DNA from: a virus
Direction: 5' to 3' (one strand)
Length of the DNA stretch: 38,575 nucleotides
IMG/VR virus record: IMGVR_UViG_3300039106_000191
Span: 1-38,575 of that record
The notes beneath the pieces were generated by a model. The model was not told where the DNA came from, made no database searches, and saw only the letters and a program-made list of their open reading frames with translations. Both the position numbers and the translations under genes were made by a program. Position 1 is the first letter of the stretch; each line of letters begins with the position of its first letter. This document shows, piece by piece, positions 8,552 to 17,875 of this stretch.

Positions 8552-9342
8552 TATTTTCCTAGGTTTCTTTTTATTAAATCAGTAGCAGAATATTTAAGAG
8601 GGTTTATTTTCTTTTTCTTAGCACCAGCAACGAACTGTTGTTCAAATTCTTTAACCAAACTGTCAACACTTTTACCGCTGACTGTAGTAGCGCCTTTAAA
8701 GCCTTCAGCATATTTAGCAGCCTTCTGTTTAGCCAATGCTTCAATGGTTGTAGGAATCCCAGCCAAACCAGCAATACCCGTTGTTTCAGTAAGGTACTGG
8801 TCAGTAATGTTTCCAGTATCTTCACTAATGCCAGTAATTCCTGCATCTTTACGCTTTTTATAGAACGCACTCATGTTGGATTTTTGGCGTTGTGTTTCAG
8901 CACTCATAAAAGGCTTAACATCTTTGTCAAGTTGAGCAATAGTTTGTGTGTAACTATTTTCGTCTAAACCAAACTCGGCAGCCTTGGCTGCCCGTGTTTT
9001 AGGATTAGTAAGAGAGTTTTTATATGCAGCAATTTCAGCAGCATTACCACCCGAAGCACGGACATAATCAAACCAAGATTGGGTCAAGTTTCTATATTTA
9101 GGGTCCATCATGTCATAACGCAACTCAACATCGTTAGACGCTGCACTCGTGTCGTACAATTCATCAGGATTAAACTTTGCGAGTGGGGAAGCCTTTTTGG
9201 TTCCCATTTCTTGCAACTTAGATATTGCTTGAGGATTTTTCAACAAAGCAGCAATCAATTGCCCCTGTGAAACCTTCTTACTAATAGATTTATAGTCGCC
9301 ACCGCCAAGGAGGTAATTAATAATATCTTTGTCTGTAGCCAT
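8551..9342 (-). CDS. Virion-associated protein, internal protein candidate (263 aa)
   Basis: The 263-residue protein is Ala/Lys-rich and helical, with no cysteine cluster or membrane segment. It overlaps the start of the giant protein by one base, so the two are translated together and probably act in the same particle substructure. Podoviruses commonly encode two or three internal proteins just before the largest one, which is the arrangement here. No sequence family is recognised; the role is inferred from position. A GAGG element lies upstream of the ATG. Confidence 0.55.
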   Translation of the reverse strand: MATDKDIINYLLGGGDYKSISKKVSQGQLIAALLKNPQAISKLQEMGTKKASPLAKFNPDELYDTSAASNDVELRYDMMDPKYRNLTQSWFDYVRASGGNAAEIAAYKNSLTNPKTRAAKAAEFGLDENSYTQTIAQLDKDVKPFMSAETQRQKSNMSAFYKKRKDAGITGISEDTGNITDQYLTETTGIAGLAGIPTTIEALAKQKAAKYAEGFKGATTVSGKSVDSLVKEFEQQFVAGAKKKKINPLKYSATDLIKRNLGK

Positions 9343-9371
9343 AATAAACCTCTATATATACACTAAATGTT

Positions 9372-10850
9372 CTATTTAGCGGTCCAGTTCTTACCATTCC
9401 AAGTCCAGTTTTTACCCTGAGGACCGTTCTTCCAAACCTGACCTTTGGTCGGTTTTGCAGGTGCTTTAGCAAGGTTTTCTGGTTTTTTAATAATCTGAAC
9501 TGGTTTGTTTGCTGTCTTAGCCTTCTTAGGAACACCATATTCACCTGCTGCTTGTGCTTTGGTTTCGGCAGCAGTTTGCTTACCAGACATTAAAGCATCA
9601 ATGCCCTTAGAAATATAAGACTGACGCAAAGACTCAGCATCAGAAGTAGCACCAAGTTTACTTTGATTAATATTACCAAGTTCGCCACGGCGAGCAGAAC
9701 TAATATCCGCCATTTCACCACGGCGAGCCGTGTTAATACCTGAAGTGTCCTGAGCCTGTAAACCAGCAATGTTTCCAGCCAACGCCTGCTGTGCAGCAGT
9801 GTTGGCGCCCATACCAGCAGTTCTCAAAGAAGCCATATAAGCCTTATCGGCAGAACTGAGTTGTGCATTAGCACTTGATTGCATCTTCGCTATAGCGTCA
9901 ATATAAGCCGCATCTTGCGAGGACACACCTTTAGCCTCATTACCTGTGGCACCATAGGCAGCCAAAGCGTCACCCAACCCCTGTTGGGCTTGAGGAAGAT
10001 TAGCAACCTGTGCATTAGCAAAAGCAGTCGCATCAGGCAATCCAGCAAGAAAACTAGCACCCGCATCACTAATGGTTTTACCTGCTTGTGCCCCTTGCTG
10101 AGTATAATACTTCTGCATGGCAGCAAGTTGCGCATCATAATTAGTTGTTGCTGCTGTTGTTTGGTCATCATAATATTTGTTTACATCCGTTGTTTGCCCA
10201 GCAAACTTAGGAGTAAAAGCCTTAACAGCCTCATCATAAGCCGATTGACCCAAGGTGTTATATTGTGTTTGTGCTGTTGCACCAGCCTGTTCTTGCATGT
10301 TTGCCGCATTAATATTAGCCTGATACTTAGCAGCCAACTCAGCAGCCGTAGGTGTTTTAGTACCGCCACTACCAGCAATAGCCGCTTGTGATTTCAAAAA
10401 CGCAAGAAGGGCATCATTAGAATCGGCTGGTTCTTCCAACGCCGTATTTACAGCACTAGTAGCAGTAGGTCCAGTACGCAACGCTTGAGTCTGTTGAGCA
10501 GTTGGTGCCACACCACCCTGACCGCCACGGGTTGGTGTACTACCAACAGGTTTAGGAGGGGTGTTTGCCCCAGCATTAGGAGCCACAGTAGTTGAAGTAG
10601 TAGAACCACCCTTGGTATTCGTCTTAGGTTTAGGAACACTAGTAGTTGTTGCTTTAGGTGCGCCAGTAGTTGTAGGACTAGCATTACCTACAACAACATC
10701 AGGTGCGCCACCACCACCAGCAATTTTAGTTTGACCAGTAACAACATCCACATACTGTGTACCAGCAGGTGCAAAACCATTCGGCGGGTTGTCCACGCCT
10801 GATGATGTTTCAAACCGACCTGTTTTTGGATTCCATTTTGCTCGTGCCAT
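9372..10850 (-). CDS. Low-complexity virion-associated protein (492 aa)
   Basis: The N-terminus (MARAKWNPKTGRFETSSG) and the C-terminus (KNWTWNGKNWTAK) are similar short Trp/Lys/Asn-rich motifs flanking a Thr/Pro/Gly-rich linker (about residues 45-125). A long Ala/Gln-rich helical part follows (about 130-430), with a doubled ISSARRGE/NTARRGE element near 385. This suggests an extended or oligomeric internal-virion component rather than an enzyme. It precedes two further internal-protein candidates in the same direction. An AGGAG site lies upstream of the start. No family is recognised. Confidence 0.55.
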   Translation of the reverse strand: MARAKWNPKTGRFETSSGVDNPPNGFAPAGTQYVDVVTGQTKIAGGGGAPDVVVGNASPTTTGAPKATTTSVPKPKTNTKGGSTTSTTVAPNAGANTPPKPVGSTPTRGGQGGVAPTAQQTQALRTGPTATSAVNTALEEPADSNDALLAFLKSQAAIAGSGGTKTPTAAELAAKYQANINAANMQEQAGATAQTQYNTLGQSAYDEAVKAFTPKFAGQTTDVNKYYDDQTTAATTNYDAQLAAMQKYYTQQGAQAGKTISDAGASFLAGLPDATAFANAQVANLPQAQQGLGDALAAYGATGNEAKGVSSQDAAYIDAIAKMQSSANAQLSSADKAYMASLRTAGMGANTAAQQALAGNIAGLQAQDTSGINTARRGEMADISSARRGELGNINQSKLGATSDAESLRQSYISKGIDALMSGKQTAAETKAQAAGEYGVPKKAKTANKPVQIIKKPENLAKAPAKPTKGQVWKNGPQGKNWTWNGKNWTAK

Positions 10851-10858
10851 AATAACTC

Positions 10859-11296
10859 CTAGTAACTCTGCTGTGACTTAATATCAACAGCCGTAGATAA
10901 AACACTACCCTGCTGTTGCAGGCGTAGTTTTGCAATATAATCTTCCAATTCACTTTGCGCTACAGCCTCGGCTGTTTGCGCATCCTGTAAAGAACCATTC
11001 ATATTTTCAGTTTCACGACCCAATTCGGATTGCAAATTAGCGGCATATTTTTCAAGTCCAGCAGTACGAATGCCTGACTTAATGTTTGGTCCGCCAAAAC
11101 CACGGCGACCAAAACTAGAAATCAATGGTTGAAAACCTTCAGTGTATTTTTTGTTTAAATCAGCAATGTTGCGTGTACCACGCAACTGTCCAAGAGCAGC
11201 GGCTTGTGTGTTGGCAACACTGGAGGCTGCACGCTTGCGTCGTGCTGCTGCTTCTGCAACACCAAAATCACCATAAAAAGCAGATGGGTCAGCCAT
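10859..11296 (-). CDS. Small virion-associated protein (145 aa)
   Basis: The product begins MADPSAFYGDFGVAEAAARRKRAASSVANTQAAALGQLRGTRN and is Ala/Arg/Gln-rich and helical throughout, with a Gly-rich patch (SFGRRGFGGPNIKSG) near residue 65. Its start is fused by TAATG overlap to the stop of a 45-residue gene. Size and position fit a small internal virion protein, but the assignment is positional only. Confidence 0.55.
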   Translation of the reverse strand: MADPSAFYGDFGVAEAAARRKRAASSVANTQAAALGQLRGTRNIADLNKKYTEGFQPLISSFGRRGFGGPNIKSGIRTAGLEKYAANLQSELGRETENMNGSLQDAQTAEAVAQSELEDYIAKLRLQQQGSVLSTAVDIKSQQSY

Positions 11297-11433
11297 TATT
11301 TTACCTTCTTTAATTGGTCAATTTCTTGCTGCATTTTTGCAAGTTCACGAATCAATGATTGAAGCAAATCAATCATTGCTTTACCGTTATATTGCGTGGA
11401 CAACAAGCCCAGTGTGTTTGGATTCCAAGCCAT
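11296..11433 (-). CDS. 45-residue helical peptide in tail module
   Basis: This short frame reads MAWNPNTLGLLSTQYNGKAM, then IDLLQSLIRELAKMQQEIDQ and a LKKVK tail. The C-terminal 25 residues form a regular heptad pattern of Leu/Ile, so a small coiled coil is likely. The frame fills exactly the space between the collar fibre and the next virion gene, with a TAATG overlap downstream, which argues that it is real. It could be a fibre chaperone or a small structural linker. Confidence 0.65.
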   Translation of the reverse strand: MAWNPNTLGLLSTQYNGKAMIDLLQSLIRELAKMQQEIDQLKKVK

Positions 11434-11435
11434 AA

Positions 11436-12239
11436 TTAATCGTGCTTAATGATGTAGTTAACGGCGACGAACGGCTGGTAGAACTCAACCCCTGAACCCT
11501 TAGTGGCGGTAGCACCAGAAATTGTATGACCATGCGCCCCGTCTTGACCAATAAGATGGAAGTGAGTTCCAACAGTTGATGTGTTTGACACAGCGGTTGC
11601 CAGAACAACATCGTCTATCTGGTCTGCGGCGTTAAATACTGTTCTTTGTGAAACAGTTGTTTGGGTATATGTGTGATTATGTTCTCCTGCATAATCTGTT
11701 CCACCAGTATGACCGTGGTTACCAACAGCAACCGCTGCTAAGGTTCCAGCACTGTGAGCGTGAGAAGGTAGTTGTGTTTCATCAGGGGTGACGGTACCGC
11801 CCGTACCGAGCAGTGTGCTACCTGTGCCAGAACCAGTTTTACCCATAGGGAATTTGCCTATAAGGTTTGGTGTTACTGCGACATTTTGTAGGACTGAATA
11901 AAGAGATGGGTAGGTTGCCGAACTGAACGCATTACCATTACAAAGAAGCCAACCAGCAGGTGCAGAAACACCAGCGTAAGCACTGATAGTTCCTACAGGG
12001 ACAAGAAACCTTTGCAAGGCAACAGCCAAATCGTCATAAACGATGGTGTTGTTGCTAATTTTATCTGATGTGACAGCCGATGGTCCTAGTTTGCTATTGG
12101 TAATAGCACCGCCATCTATGTTTGCTGCTGTTGATAAACCTTCAACAAATGTTTTTATAACATTAAAGTTAGTGTTAACTTCACTTGCTTTTGCTGGTGT
12201 ACCAGCACTGAAAGTGTTTAATCCTGAAACTGTTGCCAT
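11436..12239 (-). CDS. Tail fibre protein with phage collar domain
   Basis: The 267-residue protein has an N-terminal helical segment (about 1-90), then a phage tail-collar domain (about 93-140) with the characteristic PVGTISAYAG...PAGWLLCNG pattern. A C-terminal part carries repeated H-x-H pairs (SHAHS, NHGHT, EHNHT, THFHL, AHGHT), which in long-tail fibre tips coordinate iron. It probably forms a trimeric receptor-binding or fibre-tip element. It follows the nozzle gene by one base. A second, larger collar protein is encoded at 24896-26551. Confidence 0.8.
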   Translation of the reverse strand: MATVSGLNTFSAGTPAKASEVNTNFNVIKTFVEGLSTAANIDGGAITNSKLGPSAVTSDKISNNTIVYDDLAVALQRFLVPVGTISAYAGVSAPAGWLLCNGNAFSSATYPSLYSVLQNVAVTPNLIGKFPMGKTGSGTGSTLLGTGGTVTPDETQLPSHAHSAGTLAAVAVGNHGHTGGTDYAGEHNHTYTQTTVSQRTVFNAADQIDDVVLATAVSNTSTVGTHFHLIGQDGAHGHTISGATATKGSGVEFYQPFVAVNYIIKHD

Positions 12240-12240
12240 T

Positions 12241-13890
12241 TTAACCCTTTACCCTTCGTGGAACCCACTTATAACCAATACTATTAAAACCCCAAGGTTT
12301 TTTTTGTTCACCACTAAAACGCAACTGAACGGTTTTAGCAAGACCTAGATTTTGTAATTTTTGGATGCTTCCACCCAAAATATCATTAGACCAAACAGAA
12401 GAATACTGGTCCTCACCAGCACCTTCCAAAGTCCAATTGTTTGTATCCCAAATCAATCCAATAGATGTACTTAAAAGACTTATATCAAATTCTCTTTTTT
12501 GAGAACCAACAGCCTCCTGATAGTCGTGAAAAACTTTAACATTAACAGTTTGATTTGCTTCAGTTTCACGCATAACCAAATCAGGACGACGAAACATTTT
12601 ACGCTGCAAATAAGAACCACCATCAAACCATTTTGTGCGGTACACAGTGCTAAAACCAGAAATAGTTCCATCAACATTTATATAGTCAAAATACAAATCA
12701 TATTTGTCCACTTCAAGAACACACGGGACATTTGGATGAATAGCAACTCTTATTTCGTCACCTGCTGAAGTTCTAAAATCCACACCACCACGAACACCAT
12801 AACCATCAGCAGTAGAAAACATTGTGTATGAACCCATAGATGGGTCATACACTAAATTAATTGTTTCCCTGATAGCGACATTGCTAGAAGAATCATAAGG
12901 CAGAGACACCCAAAGACGACGACCCATCCAACTAAGAGAAACCTTTTCAGGTAAACCAGTATTTATATATCCAAGGTCATAAGCAGGACGCAACGGTTCA
13001 AATATGTTTTGCAAATTAGTACCATCAAACAAGTACACACCTTTACGATTAGAGTAAAAGAAAACACCCTGTTGTGTCACCGCAAAAGAACTGGGACTGT
13101 AACATCCAATATCGTTAGATATTTGAACAACTTTAAAATCTGAAGTATCATAACCATAAAGATAATAAATGGCATATTCTTTAAAAATAACAAGTCCACC
13201 ATTAACAACACAAATACCTGTTATGTGCGACCCGCCACCTTCAATATCAATATAATCAGCCAATTGCCAATTATTAGGATAATCAGCAATAGACCATCTA
13301 AGTCTATTAGGGTGGTTCTCACCCGATTCAACTGTATGTGCAACAAACATGCGGTTTGCATGTTCAGCAATATATTCAGCCTGTGGAATTTTATAGTGTG
13401 TAGGTGACGCAGAAGTTTGCCAAGGGTTAGGTGAAGTACCAGAAGCAGTTAAAGTCGTAGCAGTACCAGTGCCAGTCCAGTAATATCCAGCAGTAGCAGC
13501 AGTTCCAGCAACACCACAAACCATGTAAAGCAAAGAACCCCAACTAGCACAACCAACACCATTTTCGTTGCTAGTAACAATATCAACAGAACTTGAATCT
13601 TGTATATTAGTAAAAACAGCACCATTTAAATAAGAAATTTTATTGTTGTTATTTAAAACCAACCTATTTGTTTCACCATAAAAAGCAAACAAACGATGAG
13701 GTGCCCAAGTACCAGAAACATTTGTGGTGTTAATGCGTTGCATTCCACCACGACTAAAAACACCACCACGAGGGTCAACTTCAACATTAAACATTTCAGG
13801 AGACTCATTATTAGCCAACTGATACTGGTCCGAACGCAAATTCAAACCACCAGTAAAATCCTTCTGCTCAAAAATCTGTATATTAGACAT
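12241..13890 (-). CDS. Tail nozzle (T7 gp12-like) protein
   Basis: The 549-residue protein opens with FTGGLNLRSDQYQLANNESPEMFNVEVDPRGGVFSRGGMQRIN, the standard N-terminus of podoviral nozzle/stabilisation proteins. Alternating strands consistent with a beta-propeller follow. Members form a hexameric nozzle beneath the adaptor ring and guide DNA out of the particle. Its neighbour upstream is the tail adaptor, overlapping by one base, and its neighbour downstream is the collar fibre, giving the expected adaptor-nozzle-fibre order. The length is on the short side compared with T7 gp12. Confidence 0.75.
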   Translation of the reverse strand: MSNIQIFEQKDFTGGLNLRSDQYQLANNESPEMFNVEVDPRGGVFSRGGMQRINTTNVSGTWAPHRLFAFYGETNRLVLNNNNKISYLNGAVFTNIQDSSSVDIVTSNENGVGCASWGSLLYMVCGVAGTAATAGYYWTGTGTATTLTASGTSPNPWQTSASPTHYKIPQAEYIAEHANRMFVAHTVESGENHPNRLRWSIADYPNNWQLADYIDIEGGGSHITGICVVNGGLVIFKEYAIYYLYGYDTSDFKVVQISNDIGCYSPSSFAVTQQGVFFYSNRKGVYLFDGTNLQNIFEPLRPAYDLGYINTGLPEKVSLSWMGRRLWVSLPYDSSSNVAIRETINLVYDPSMGSYTMFSTADGYGVRGGVDFRTSAGDEIRVAIHPNVPCVLEVDKYDLYFDYINVDGTISGFSTVYRTKWFDGGSYLQRKMFRRPDLVMRETEANQTVNVKVFHDYQEAVGSQKREFDISLLSTSIGLIWDTNNWTLEGAGEDQYSSVWSNDILGGSIQKLQNLGLAKTVQLRFSGEQKKPWGFNSIGYKWVPRRVKG

Positions 13891-14609
13891 TACAGACCCC
13901 AGTTAGAACGATTGCTACCCAAGCCTTGAATCCAACCCTTATATGTAGGGCGACCAGTGGTTTGACCATGAGTTAAAATAAGAGGATTATGGCTATTAGG
14001 AGTAGTAGAGTTCTTAACAGCCAAAGCAACACCCTCATCAAAAGCGCCCTTATACATTTGAGCCATAGCAGAATCTTCCAACTGTTGATACACACGACTG
14101 CACGCATAATAAACAAGAGGGAAATGCAAACTAGGAATAGCATCAACATCTCCACCCTCAGTTTGCCAATCATAAGGTTCACGATAACCACGGCACACCA
14201 ATGTCCGAGCATTATTAGGCTTAGGATACAAATGAATACTTCCAGCCCACACAGCATAAAACAACGGGTCAGACGAAGTATCGTATGACCCGATATATGT
14301 GCCCTCAGCCATGTCAAAACCAATCATGTCAAGACGATAACCAGTACCACGGTTATCTACAATACTGGAAATCTGCCCCATAGGTTCATCAGTGATTTCA
14401 GCCAACTTGTACTCACGAACACCATTTTGAGTATTAAAATTAAAAGAATACTCCAAAAATGCCCAACGCTTTTCAGTATCCAAAATACGATAATACCCAT
14501 CACGAATATAAAGATTAAGAATAGAATCAGACAAGTCAACAGCATCTAAATCCGTAATGTCACGAACAGCCTGACGAATATCAGCAGCAGTTAAAGACCT
14601 ATACGCCAT
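13890..14609 (-). CDS. Tail adaptor (T7 gp11/gp4-like) protein
   Basis: The 239-residue protein begins with helical MAYRSLTAADIRQAVRDITDLDAVDLSDSILNLYIRDGYYRI, then a beta-rich segment (about 60-150) with the LYPKP pattern, and ends with helices rich in YYACSRVYQQLEDSAMAQMYKGAFDEGV. This order is that of head-to-tail adaptors that form a dodecameric ring below the portal in short-tailed phages. It is joined to the nozzle gene by a one-base overlap. Confidence comes from sequence pattern, size and order together. Confidence 0.75.
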   Translation of the reverse strand: MAYRSLTAADIRQAVRDITDLDAVDLSDSILNLYIRDGYYRILDTEKRWAFLEYSFNFNTQNGVREYKLAEITDEPMGQISSIVDNRGTGYRLDMIGFDMAEGTYIGSYDTSSDPLFYAVWAGSIHLYPKPNNARTLVCRGYREPYDWQTEGGDVDAIPSLHFPLVYYACSRVYQQLEDSAMAQMYKGAFDEGVALAVKNSTTPNSHNPLILTHGQTTGRPTYKGWIQGLGSNRSNWGL

Positions 14610-14835
14610 CGATTACCGCCTTTTTAGAAGAACGCAAATGACCCATACATAATGTTTCGTTCTTCACACGCATCCCCTCACAAGTGTCCTCCTTCGCAGA
14701 ACACTTGTTACCCCTACCCAAATAAGGGGCAGAAGGGTTAGCCAACTGGGACCCTTCGGTTTGGTACGCAGGACGCTGATTAGACACAGGAACACCATAC
14801 ATTGCGTGGACAGGAACAGAACCAGAAATACTCAT
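14599..14835 (-). CDS. Small Cys-rich protein (C-x6-C-x10-C-x2-H)
   Basis: The 78-residue product carries CSAKEDTCEGMRVKNETLCMGH, a spacing of cysteines and a histidine seen in small phage proteins that begin C-x-A-K and end C-x-G-H, likely a single zinc site. The N-terminal half is Pro/Gly/Ser-rich and probably flexible. It overlaps the adaptor gene by 11 bases. A structural accessory role is possible, but its function is unknown. Confidence 0.65.
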   Translation of the reverse strand: MSISGSVPVHAMYGVPVSNQRPAYQTEGSQLANPSAPYLGRGNKCSAKEDTCEGMRVKNETLCMGHLRSSKKAVIDGV

Positions 14836-14856
14836 ACTAATAGGGTCTTTGTTCTA

Positions 14857-15699
14857 CTAACGGTCAGAAATAGGGCGAGTACCGCTGTACTTTCCATAAC
14901 CACTTCGGCTTTTAGAAGCAGCCTCAAGAATCCTATTTCTTAACAACAACTCAGCATTACGCTTTTGTTTAGGTGTTTTAGCATTAGCAATGCGGTCTTG
15001 AATCTTATCAACATCAGACTGTATCTTGAGAGTACGCTTTTGCTTAGTAGTCATAGGAGGAAAAGCACCAGCCTCGGCAGGTTTCCGTTTGGCTCCAGCC
15101 CCACCCTTAGGTGTTTTAGGACCAGCAGGCTTCTTAGCCGTAGTGCCAGCAGTAGGGGGCTTAGGACGCTTAGGTGGTTTTTGCCCACGACCAATGCGAG
15201 CCGCATCGTCTTTGGCTTGTCCACGCATCTTATCACCCTCATACGACCCCTTAGAAGGCTTTACAGGACGCATAGATGCCTTATCAGGAGGTTTAACAAT
15301 GGACCCACGGACATCAACAGGTTTAGCAGAACCAGCCGACTTCGGCTTGGATGGAGTATCTCCAGCCATACGAAGTCGTTTGTTAGCCATCCGTTCAGCA
15401 GCAGCCTGCTCCGAAGTAGTCTGAGCCATCTTCTTACCCTTAGGCACATAATTATACTTAGGGCGTTCAGGCTTTACAGCAGCAATTTTGCCGACACCCT
15501 TAGGTTTTGCAGGTTTAACAACCATAGGTCTAGTTGGCTTAGGAAGGGGCTTGGGTGTTTCTTTAGGAAACTTAGACTTACCCATGGAAATACCACGAGC
15601 AGCCTTAACCTTTAATTCTCTTGTGGTTTTTATATTAGCCATTTTAAGAATTTGCTTTAAAAGGTCATCCCCAAAATTTATATTTGGTTTCTTAGCCAT
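14857..15699 (-). CDS. Very basic Lys/Pro-rich protein (280 aa)
   Basis: The protein is dominated by Lys, Pro, Arg and Ala, in histone-H1-like runs of K-P-x motifs across residues 40-200. A more ordered C-terminal helix follows (DKIQDRIANAKTPKQKRN) and then a GKYSG tail. It shares YVPKGK and the AKTP...GKY end with the 227-residue neighbour at 16130, suggesting gene duplication. It lies between capsid and tail genes, so it is probably packaged or made late. DNA binding or condensation is inferred from charge only. Confidence 0.6.
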   Translation of the reverse strand: MAKKPNINFGDDLLKQILKMANIKTTRELKVKAARGISMGKSKFPKETPKPLPKPTRPMVVKPAKPKGVGKIAAVKPERPKYNYVPKGKKMAQTTSEQAAAERMANKRLRMAGDTPSKPKSAGSAKPVDVRGSIVKPPDKASMRPVKPSKGSYEGDKMRGQAKDDAARIGRGQKPPKRPKPPTAGTTAKKPAGPKTPKGGAGAKRKPAEAGAFPPMTTKQKRTLKIQSDVDKIQDRIANAKTPKQKRNAELLLRNRILEAASKSRSGYGKYSGTRPISDR

Positions 15700-15701
15700 A
15701 A

Positions 15702-16130
15702 TTATTTTTTCTTTACACTAGGAGCAGATTTAACTGCTTTATCCAAAACCGCAGAACCACTAAGAAGCATCCCGCCCTTAACTACACCACGAGCAAGTTT
15801 TGCTGATTTATAATACTTAGCACCTTTAACGGCTGAGTTTACAACTTTAAAACCTTTACCATAAGGGATAAGCCAAGCACCAGTTTTACCTACCACATCT
15901 TTATAACCTTTACTTGGGTCACCAAGTTGGGATTTTACGACATTAGTAGTTGTCTTTACGGCTTTATTTCCACCTTTAGAAATAGCCTGCGTGGACTTGT
16001 TACTCACATTTTGCGCTTGACTTAACTTGGCAGAAGCCACTGCTGAAGCGCCACGAGGGGCAGGTTTATTAAACAACTTACTCGCTGCATTAATAATGTC
16101 TTTCAAATCTTGTGGTTTCTTAGGAGGCAT
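15702..16130 (-). CDS. Basic virion-region protein (142 aa)
   Basis: The product (MPPKKPQDLKDIINAASKLFNKPAPRGASAVASAKL...) is Lys/Ala/Ser-rich. A central segment has Gly/Lys repeats and a mildly hydrophobic stretch, MLLSGSAVLDKAV, near the end. Its start overlaps the stop of the next upstream gene by one base. No family is recognised. It is the middle one of three consecutive highly basic proteins downstream of the capsid terminator. Confidence 0.55.
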   Translation of the reverse strand: MPPKKPQDLKDIINAASKLFNKPAPRGASAVASAKLSQAQNVSNKSTQAISKGGNKAVKTTTNVVKSQLGDPSKGYKDVVGKTGAWLIPYGKGFKVVNSAVKGAKYYKSAKLARGVVKGGMLLSGSAVLDKAVKSAPSVKKK

Positions 16131-16813
16131 TACTTTCCAAAGTTTCCGTACTTGCCACGATGTTCACGCAACACACGACGAGCAGCAACTTTACCCGCAG
16201 GAGTCTTAGCACTATCTACATTAGCAACCAACTTCGCCTGCACCTTAGCAGCCTCAGCATTACGCTTGCCAACACCAGACCCCATAGCACCAGCACGAGA
16301 ACGACCCTCAGCAGCACGACCCTTAGGAACATAACGAACCTTACCAGTCGTAGGACTAACAGTCCGACCAGTACCACGAGCCGTTTCAACATCAATCTTA
16401 TTCATAACCTTGGTATTTTTCTTAACCATAGTTTCCTTGGCTGTCTTTGTAGCCAAATCACGCTGTGCCTTAGACTGACCAGCCTTATAAGCCTTAGTGC
16501 CTTCAGTTGGGGAACCATCCCACTTTAAACCCTTACCAGACTGTGAACGACCAAACTTGTTAGCCATCGCCGTTGTCTTAGCCCTTTCAGCCTTAGCAAC
16601 ACGAGAACGAGCAAACTGTCCTTCAATTTTGCCAGCCTTGCTTCTAATTCCCATACCAGTAGAAGTGTTCTTCTTTGTAATCTTAGAAACAACACGATTA
16701 GCCTGTGATTTCTTGCTTGACCCAGCAGCGCCAGAAAGTGCCTTTACAAGCATCTTAGCCAAATCATCCTTAATTGGTCCCAGACCAATTGCTGGTTTTC
16801 TTTTTGCAGCCAT
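16130..16813 (-). CDS. Very basic Lys/Arg/Ala-rich protein (227 aa)
   Basis: The 227-residue protein is strongly basic along its whole length. It contains VRYVPKGR near residue 160 and ends with SAKTPAGKVAARRVLREHRGKYGNFGK. Both elements have counterparts in the 280-residue protein at 14857, which argues for paralogy. It is the first gene after the terminator that follows the capsid gene, so it may be made at a lower level than capsid. Nucleic-acid binding is inferred from composition. Confidence 0.6.
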   Translation of the reverse strand: MAAKRKPAIGLGPIKDDLAKMLVKALSGAAGSSKKSQANRVVSKITKKNTSTGMGIRSKAGKIEGQFARSRVAKAERAKTTAMANKFGRSQSGKGLKWDGSPTEGTKAYKAGQSKAQRDLATKTAKETMVKKNTKVMNKIDVETARGTGRTVSPTTGKVRYVPKGRAAEGRSRAGAMGSGVGKRNAEAAKVQAKLVANVDSAKTPAGKVAARRVLREHRGKYGNFGK

Positions 16814-16836
16814 AATATATCCTTAAATAAATGAAA

Positions 16837-16865
16837 GGTGGGGAGGGATTGCTCCACTCCCCACC
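16837..16865 (-). terminator. Rho-independent terminator after the capsid gene
   Basis: A perfect 9-bp stem, GGTGGGGAG with CTCCCCACC, can extend by an inner GGA/TCC. On the minus strand it is followed directly by a T-rich tail (TTTCATTTATTT, down to 16825). It lies 27 bases past the capsid stop codon and would limit read-through into the basic-protein and tail genes, favouring capsid expression. Confidence 0.8.
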
Positions 16866-16891
16866 ATTACCAGTTTTGTTCTAATCCCGAA

Positions 16892-17857
16892 TTAAGCGGT
16901 CTTAGCGGTCAACTTACCTTGCTTAGCACGGTTACGGATTGTGAGGTTACCGTAGCACATGATGAGTGCGTAACGGGCATCCATGTTCTCAGGACGAACA
17001 AAGTTCGTATTTGAGAACCACTTACCTGAGTGACCTACAAGGGTGATGTACTTACTGTTAAGGAAGAACATGTTTCCAGCAGGTGCGTGTGCATCGTACA
17101 TTACAGGGGCATTCTTGAACAACAAGTTCTGGAATCCAGAGTTCTGCTTGTCAGTGTCGGTGTAACGAACCTGAGGCTGAAGCAATGATTCATACTTTTC
17201 AAACAAAGTCTGAGTAGTAAGAACAAGGTCAGGATGGTCATTACCAACAGATACTGAGTTATACGCAGTAGCCATTTGTGCAAGAGTCAAAGCACCAGCG
17301 GTGTTTTCCTCATATGAACGCCACCAGTTGTTGTCCTGACCAGTTGCTGAGTTGATACCGCCAACAGTGTTGCCTGATTCAATCAAGTTTCCAAGACCAT
17401 TCCAAGACTTACCTGAGTCAGTTCCACCAGCACCAAGAGTGTCGGTACCGTTACCAAAGAACATACGGTTGAAACCTTCACGCATGGATTCTTCAGCCTG
17501 CATGATTTTGGCTTCCAGCAAGTTAATAACTTCCTGCTCGCCATTGTTCTTTGCTTCTTCAATACCGCTGATTGCGATAGAAGCAGCATACTGCTTCCAG
17601 TCGTATTCAGCAGCCGAGATGCCTGTTTGTGGGGTAAGGTCAATTGTGTCATAACCAGAGTATGGCTTTACAGTGCTGCTTTCTCCGTAGATAAGCGGTT
17701 CAACAATTTTCGTACCACCATTAATCATGCGGATACGACCATTGGTCATAAGGTGTTGTGTCAACGGACGAGCCGAGAACACATTGTCTGTCAACTGATT
17801 GCGATAGTTTGCAAGTGTTGTTGAAAGGATTGCATCAAAGTTGCTATTTCCTGGCAT
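16892..17857 (-). CDS. Major capsid protein
   Basis: The 321-residue protein has the layout of HK97-fold coat proteins of small tailed phages. It has an N-terminal arm (FDAILSTTLANYRNQLTDNVFSARPLTQHLM), an E-loop region (about 45-80), and a central helix with IAISGIEEAKNNGEQEVINLLEAKIMQAEESMREGFNRMFFG. A-domain strands include DLVLTTQTLFEKYESLLQPQVRY, and the end is RNRAKQGKLTAKTA. It lies directly after the scaffold and portal genes, the standard order. A good TAGGAG ribosome site precedes the start, and a strong terminator follows, both fitting high expression. Confidence 0.92.
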   Translation of the reverse strand: MPGNSNFDAILSTTLANYRNQLTDNVFSARPLTQHLMTNGRIRMINGGTKIVEPLIYGESSTVKPYSGYDTIDLTPQTGISAAEYDWKQYAASIAISGIEEAKNNGEQEVINLLEAKIMQAEESMREGFNRMFFGNGTDTLGAGGTDSGKSWNGLGNLIESGNTVGGINSATGQDNNWWRSYEENTAGALTLAQMATAYNSVSVGNDHPDLVLTTQTLFEKYESLLQPQVRYTDTDKQNSGFQNLLFKNAPVMYDAHAPAGNMFFLNSKYITLVGHSGKWFSNTNFVRPENMDARYALIMCYGNLTIRNRAKQGKLTAKTA

Positions 17858-17875
17858 ATTATTATCTCCTAGATA

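Noticed and set aside
15026-15424. Long plus-strand frames antisense to the basic proteins
   Set aside because: The Lys/Pro-rich composition of the sense genes leaves few stops on the opposite strand, so these are shadows.
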